Shown here: positions 29,931 to 33,356 of the stretch, piece after piece
Layout: each line of letters begins with the position of its first letter
Position numbering within the stretch: position 1 is the stretch's first letter
Source of the DNA: Frankiales bacterium
Lineage (GTDB): Bacteria; Actinomycetota; Actinomycetes; Mycobacteriales; SCTD01
DNA length: 33,356 bases
Reading direction: 5' to 3'
Assembly (NCBI GenBank): GCA_025465135.1
Contig: JAODNA010000075.1
Span: 1-33,356 of the forward strand
The notes under the pieces: generated by a model
Seen by the model: only the letters and a program-made list of their open reading frames with translations
Told to the model about the DNA's origin: nothing
Database searches by the model: none
Made by a program: the position numbers and the translations under genes

Positions 29931-31106
29931 CTACCTCGGCGCTCTCGGCATCGCGAGCCCGACCATCGCGATGATGTCGCGCTGGATCTCGTTGGTGCCG
30001 CCGCCGAACGTCAGAACAAGCGTGTTGCGCATCGCGCGCTCGAGGTCGGCACCCAGCACCGCCCCGGCGGAGTCCTTCGTCAGCGTCGACGCGGGGCCGA
30101 TGATCTCCATCAGCGCGCGGTAGGCCTCGAGGTAGAACTCGCTGCCGAAGACCTTCACTGCCGACGCATCAGCAGGGTTGAGCGTCCCCTCGGTGACGCT
30201 CCAAGCCACCTTCCAGTTGAGCAGCTTGAGGAACTCGACCTTCGCGTGCAGGCGCGCGAGCGAGACCTGCACCCACTCCTGGTCGATGACGCGCCGGCCG
30301 TCACCGAGCTTGGTGTCCTGCGCCCATCGGCGAACGTCCTCGATCTTGCGCTGGACCATGCCGGCGCTGCTGAGGGCGACGCGCTCGTGGTTGAGCTGGC
30401 TGGTGATAAGGCGCCAGCCCTCGTTCTCACCGAGGACGACGTTCTCCACCGGCACGCGCACGTTGTCGTAGTACGTCGCACTCGTGTAGCCGCCGCCGAT
30501 CGTGTGCACCGGCGTGTAGCTGAAGCCCTCGGAGTCGGTCGGCACGATGATGATGCTCAGGCCCTTGTGCCGCTTCGCGTCGGGGTCGGTGCGGCAGGCC
30601 AGCCAGATGTAGTCGGCGTGCTGGATGAGGCTGGTCCACATCTTCTGGCCGTTGATGACGTAGTGGTCGCCGTCGCGGACCGCCGTCGTCTTCAGGCTGG
30701 CGAGGTCGGTGCCGGCGCCCGGCTCGCTGTAGCCGATCGAGAAGTGCAGCTCGCCCTTGAGGATCTTGGGCAGGAAGAACGCCTTCTGCTCATCCGTGCC
30801 GTAGGCCATGATCGTCGGCCCGACCGTGTTGGTCGTCAGGAACGGCACCGGCACGTGGGCCCGCTGCGACTCGTCGAAGAAGATGTACTGGTCGAGCAGC
30901 GTGCGGCCCTTGCCGCCGTACTCCTCCGGCCACGCCAGCCCGAGCCAGCCGTCGCGCCCGAGCTGACGGACGATGTCCTTGTACGCCGGACCGTCCAGCT
31001 CGCCCTTGCTGAGCGACTCGATCCGCTCGCGGGTCATGAGCGTGGCGAAGTAGGCCCGCAGCTCGTCGCGGAGGGCGGACTGCTCCTCCGTGTACGTCAA
31101 GAACAT
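29931..31106 (-). CDS. fadE26: Acyl-CoA dehydrogenase subunit FadE26-like (ChsE4)
   Basis: 391 residues. GWLGLAWPEEYGGKG, the flavin-contacting HFSIGYSEPGAGTDLASLKT, NGQKMWTSLIQHADYIWLACRTD, LNHERVALSSAG and a final LTFGGGTNEIQRDIIAMVGLAMPRA follow the order seen in M. tuberculosis FadE26, and the match from memory is very close. With FadE27 it forms the side-chain dehydrogenase ChsE4-ChsE5. ATG 31106 is chosen because it matches the FadE26 start (SYTxxQ-like FLTYTEEQ); the further-out GTG 31136 falls inside the KstR box. It is the first gene of the leftward operon that runs through hsd4A into the Liv-type importer. Confidence 0.92.
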   Translation of the reverse strand: MFLTYTEEQSALRDELRAYFATLMTRERIESLSKGELDGPAYKDIVRQLGRDGWLGLAWPEEYGGKGRTLLDQYIFFDESQRAHVPVPFLTTNTVGPTIMAYGTDEQKAFFLPKILKGELHFSIGYSEPGAGTDLASLKTTAVRDGDHYVINGQKMWTSLIQHADYIWLACRTDPDAKRHKGLSIIIVPTDSEGFSYTPVHTIGGGYTSATYYDNVRVPVENVVLGENEGWRLITSQLNHERVALSSAGMVQRKIEDVRRWAQDTKLGDGRRVIDQEWVQVSLARLHAKVEFLKLLNWKVAWSVTEGTLNPADASAVKVFGSEFYLEAYRALMEIIGPASTLTKDSAGAVLGADLERAMRNTLVLTFGGGTNEIQRDIIAMVGLAMPRAPR

Positions 31107-31128
31107 GCCGGTCCCAGTGTGCCCATGG

Positions 31129-31142
31129 TGAAACACGTTCTA
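31129..31142. promoter_or_regulatory. KstR operator over the fadE26 promoter
   Basis: TGAAACACGTTCTA matches TnnAACnnGTTnnA at all fixed positions. On the leftward strand it includes the presumed -10 hexamer TAGAAC, so bound KstR would block RNA polymerase. It ends 22 bp upstream of ATG 31106. Confidence 0.85.
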
Positions 31143-31165
31143 CGTGTGTTACGCCCTTGGGTCAA
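31137..31165 (-). promoter_or_regulatory. Putative fadE26-hsd4A-liv promoter (-35 TTGACC, 17 bp, -10 TAGAAC)
   Basis: Read leftward, TTGACC (31165-31160) is followed by exactly 17 bp and then TAGAAC (31142-31137). The -35 is one base from TTGACA. The -10 has TA but lacks the final T, so it is weak. The -10 is within the KstR box, and the -35 overlaps an inverted repeat, CCCTTG-GGT-CAAGGG (31154-31168). Confidence 0.5.
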
Positions 31166-31168
31166 GGG
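31154..31168. repeat. Inverted repeat between two KstR boxes
   Basis: CCCTTG, 3-base spacer GGT, CAAGGG. It lies on the -35 region of the fadE26 promoter, between the two KstR boxes. It could be a second-regulator site or a small hairpin at the end of the leftward P450/SDR transcript. It does not match the KstR pattern. Confidence 0.35.
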
Positions 31169-31207
31169 TGGTACGCGTGGATCTGCCCGAAATCGAAGGT
31201 CCCCCGC

Positions 31208-31221
31208 TGGAACCGGTTCTA
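31208..31221. promoter_or_regulatory. Second KstR operator, overlapping the stop codon of the upstream SDR
   Basis: TGGAACCGGTTCTA matches TnnAACnnGTTnnA at all fixed positions. Its last three bases are the TAG stop (leftward) of the SDR gene. It lies 66 bp beyond the first fadE26 operator, so KstR could bind in pairs at this promoter, and it also sits as a possible roadblock to transcription coming from the P450/SDR operon. Confidence 0.75.
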
Positions 31222-32001
31222 CTTGGGCTGCAGCCGCGCCGCCCCGTCGACCCGGACGACCTCCGCGTTGGCATAGCTGTTGGTGAGCAGCTCCACGACC
31301 ATGCTGGCGAGCTCGTCGGAGTGCCCGAGCCGCTTCGGGAAGACCACGTCGCGCTTGAGCTTGTCCTTGAACTCCTCCGCGGCCGGGCCCTCGCCGTAGA
31401 TGGGGGTGTCGAACAGGCCGGGGGCGACGCAGTTGATCCGGACGCCGACGGCGGCGAGGTCGCGGGCGATCGGGACCGTCATGCCGACGATGCCACCCTT
31501 GCTGGCGGAGTAGGCCGCCTGCCCGATCTGGCCGTCGAACGCTGCGATCGACGCGAGCGTGACGATCGCTCCGCGGCTGCCGTCTGCATCGACCGGCGTC
31601 GTCTTGCCCATCGCGGTAGCGGCCAGCCGGACGCAGTTGAAGGTGCCGATCAGGTTGATGCCGATCACCTTGCTGAAGGCAGCCAGGTCGTGCGCGGAGG
31701 CGAACTCGCCGTCGCGGCCGACCGTGCGGCTGGCCCAGCCGATGCCCGCGGCGCAGACCAGCGTCCGGAGCGGTCCGAGCTCGGATGCCGCCGTCACTGC
31801 CTCGATGACCTGGTCGGGGTCGGTCACGTCGGTGTGGACGTAGGCGCCGTTGAGGGAGCCGGCGACGGCCTTGCCCTTGTCGTCCTGCAGGTCGGCGATG
31901 ACGACGCTGGCGCCGCGGGAGGCAAGCAGGCGGGCGGTGGCCTCGCCGAGGCCCGACGCGCCGCCGGTCACGATGGACGAGGTCCCTGTCAGGTCGAGCA
32001 C
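31219..32001 (-). CDS. Short-chain dehydrogenase, HSD17B10/3-hydroxyacyl-CoA dehydrogenase type-2-like
   Basis: 260 residues. TGGASGLG (12-19), Asp37 in VIADL (indicating NAD preference), CAAG at 83-86 in place of NNAG, Ser151 in LASIAAF, Tyr164 and Lys168 in YSASKGG, and INCVAPGLFDTPI. This is the pattern of type-2 3-hydroxyacyl-CoA dehydrogenases (HSD17B10 group). GTG 32001 has GGAG about 5 nt upstream; the ORF extends further but would overlap the P450 gene. It starts 1 bp after the P450 stop, so the two form an operon. A hydroxysteroid or hydroxyacyl-CoA substrate is likely but not specified. Its stop codon is part of a KstR box. Confidence 0.85.
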   Translation of the reverse strand: MLDLTGTSSIVTGGASGLGEATARLLASRGASVVIADLQDDKGKAVAGSLNGAYVHTDVTDPDQVIEAVTAASELGPLRTLVCAAGIGWASRTVGRDGEFASAHDLAAFSKVIGINLIGTFNCVRLAATAMGKTTPVDADGSRGAIVTLASIAAFDGQIGQAAYSASKGGIVGMTVPIARDLAAVGVRINCVAPGLFDTPIYGEGPAAEEFKDKLKRDVVFPKRLGHSDELASMVVELLTNSYANAEVVRVDGAARLQPK

Positions 32002-32002
32002 G

Positions 32003-33295
32003 TCATCTCCTTGCGTTGAGGCGGACCGGCAGAGTCTGCCAGCCGCGCAGGACGCGCGTGTTGCGACGCTGGGCGCCGGGTCCCGCCTCGAGGTCCGGGA
32101 AGCGGTCGAACAGCGCGCGCAGGCCGACCTCTCCTTCCAGCCGCGCGAGGGCGGCGCCGAGGCAGAAGTGCCGGCCACCGGAGAACGACAGGTGGTCGCG
32201 CGCGTTGGGCCGTCGTACGTCGAAGACCTCGGGGTTCTCGAAGACCTGCGGATCCCGGTTGGCCCCGCCGAGGTAGGTGACCATCACGGTGCCGGGACTG
32301 AAGTGCTGGCCCTCCAGCGTCGTGTCGCGGAGCGCGAAGCGGCCGGTCATCTGCACCGGGCCCTCCATGCGCAGCGTCTCGTCGACCACGCCGGCCCAGA
32401 GCGTCGCGTCCTTCTGGACCAGCTCGAGCTGGTCCCGGTGCTCGAGCAGCAGGGAGACCGCGCTGCCGAGCAGGTTGACCGTCGTCTCGAACCCTGCTGC
32501 CAGGACCAACCCGGCGGTCGCCTTCAGCTCGACCTGGTCGAGCCGCTCGCCGCCGTCCTCGATCTGCACGAGCTGGCTCAGCAGGTCGTCGCCCGGGTGA
32601 TGGCGCAGCCGCTCGATGTGCGTGCCCAGCCAGTCCTGGAACTCGCGCACGGCCGCGTCGACCACGCGGAACTCGCGGTAGCTCAGACCGACGTCGAGGC
32701 TCGGCGCTGCGAGATGACCGAGGCGGAGCACCCGCTCGTGGTCCTGCGGCGGCACGCCGAGGATCTGCGAGATGACGGCGACGGGCAGCCGTTCGGCATA
32801 GGACGCGACGAGGTCGACCTCGTCCTGACCGGCAAGGTCGTCGAGCAGCTGGTTGGCGACCGCTTCGATCTGCGGACGCAGCCCCTCGACGGCACGGGCC
32901 GTGAAGACCTTGCTGACGAGCTTGCGGTAGCGGGTGTGATCCGGCGGCTCGACGACGAGCATCGACGGCGGGTCCACCGGACCGAGGGCGCGCGGGTCGC
33001 GCGACCAGCGCGCCAGCCGGCGGATCGGCGCCGGCATCACGTCCTCGTCCGGGCCGGCCCGCCAGTCGTCGCTGCGCAGCACCTCCGAGACGACCTCGTA
33101 CGACGCGGTCACGCAGACCAGGCGACCGCGGACGACGCGCCCGCGGCTGCGGACCTGCTCGTAGAAGGGGAAAGGATCGGCGCGGTGGCGGGAATCGCGC
33201 ATGAACTGCGCTTGAAGGTCGCCCTGCTTCGCGGCGCGCGCGGCGGCCATCCGCACGACACCGTGCTGCATGGCCCACCGGATCGTCGTCTTCAC
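32003..33295 (-). CDS. Cytochrome P450, CYP140-like
   Basis: 430 residues. The heme-binding loop is FSGGRHFCLGAALARLE with Cys378 as iron ligand; the I-helix motif AGFETT is at 267-272 and the K-helix ExxR is ETLR at 306-309. The N-terminal GDLQAQFM, the PFYEQVRSRG stretch and the C-terminal TRVLRGWQTLPV closely resemble M. tuberculosis CYP140A1 (Rv1880c) from memory, rather than the sterol 26-hydroxylases CYP125 or CYP142. The substrate of CYP140 is not settled. GTG 33295 is used; ATG 33271 is the alternative. No strong Shine-Dalgarno sequence is present. No redox partner gene is adjacent. A 7-bp inverted repeat lies directly before the start. Confidence 0.85.
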   Translation of the reverse strand: MKTTIRWAMQHGVVRMAAARAAKQGDLQAQFMRDSRHRADPFPFYEQVRSRGRVVRGRLVCVTASYEVVSEVLRSDDWRAGPDEDVMPAPIRRLARWSRDPRALGPVDPPSMLVVEPPDHTRYRKLVSKVFTARAVEGLRPQIEAVANQLLDDLAGQDEVDLVASYAERLPVAVISQILGVPPQDHERVLRLGHLAAPSLDVGLSYREFRVVDAAVREFQDWLGTHIERLRHHPGDDLLSQLVQIEDGGERLDQVELKATAGLVLAAGFETTVNLLGSAVSLLLEHRDQLELVQKDATLWAGVVDETLRMEGPVQMTGRFALRDTTLEGQHFSPGTVMVTYLGGANRDPQVFENPEVFDVRRPNARDHLSFSGGRHFCLGAALARLEGEVGLRALFDRFPDLEAGPGAQRRNTRVLRGWQTLPVRLNARR

Positions 33296-33311
33296 GGCGA
33301 GAAGTCTCGCC
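33296..33311. promoter_or_regulatory. Inverted repeat directly upstream of the P450 gene
   Basis: GGCGAGA, 2-base spacer AG, TCTCGCC. The stem is perfect over 7 bp and touches the GTG start. It does not fit the KstR pattern, so the P450/SDR operon may have its own regulator, or the element may be a hairpin at the 5' end of the mRNA. The remaining 45 bases to the window end show nothing further. Confidence 0.35.
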
Positions 33312-33356
33312 CATGGCCGGTGTGGATCGGCGTCCGGCTGATCCGGTTTTGTCGCA

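Overview
The window is a dense, high-GC block from an actinobacterium. F420-type oxidoreductases, GTG/TTG and apparently leaderless starts, and many start/stop overlaps all fit this. It reads as a large part of a KstR-controlled steroid (cholesterol-like or steroid-acid) catabolism locus. Gene names given by analogy to Mycobacterium tuberculosis (Rv numbers) rest on remembered family sequences and gene order, not on a search. The genus cannot be fixed from the sequence. No stretch over about 130 bp lacks a gene, and no RNA genes, insertion sequences, CRISPR arrays or phage genes were seen.

Layout. (1) 1-3080, leftward: KstD-like flavoprotein, HsaA-type monooxygenase and the start of an HsaC-type extradiol dioxygenase (ring degradation; cut by the window edge). 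(2) 3206-5064, rightward: an SDR and a dihydrodipicolinate-reductase-like protein, preceded by a long hairpin leader. (3) 5054-7730: a divergent lipase and WS/DGAT acyltransferase pair. (4) 7788-9846: F420-type oxidoreductase, SnoaL-like protein and CysQ-like phosphatase. (5) 9885-14227: DUF1214 protein, PAPS sulfotransferase, SDR, two SRPBCC proteins and a Ddn-like protein. (6) 14224-20293, leftward: fused acyl-CoA dehydrogenase FadE34, F420-type oxidoreductase, EthD-like protein, a cell-wall-anchored Asp-box protein and a SnoaL/BaiE-like protein. (7) 20446-21048: kstR, divergent from fadE34 as in mycobacteria. (8) 31106-21045, leftward: fadE26, fadE27 and hsd4A, then a complete branched-chain-amino-acid-type ABC importer (fused LivHM permease, LivG, LivF, lipoprotein receptor) with two unknown envelope proteins inside the transport operon. 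(9) 33295-31219, leftward: a CYP140-like P450 and an SDR.

Seven copies or near-copies of the KstR operator pattern TnnAACnnGTTnnA lie in the promoter regions of blocks 1/2, 4, 5, 6/7 and 8, so most of the window is probably one regulon governed by the kstR it encodes.

The most interesting point is block 8. In mycobacteria and rhodococci the gene after hsd4A begins the mce4 sterol importer (yrbE4A/B, mce4A-F). Here that position holds a Liv-type ABC importer with two novel envelope proteins, under an apparent KstR promoter. I propose it as a candidate alternative steroid uptake system. The cell-wall-anchored Asp-box protein co-transcribed with fadE34 may be a further surface component. A second idea is a sulfation module: a KstR-box-led sulfotransferase lies next to a CysQ-type enzyme that could remove its PAP by-product.
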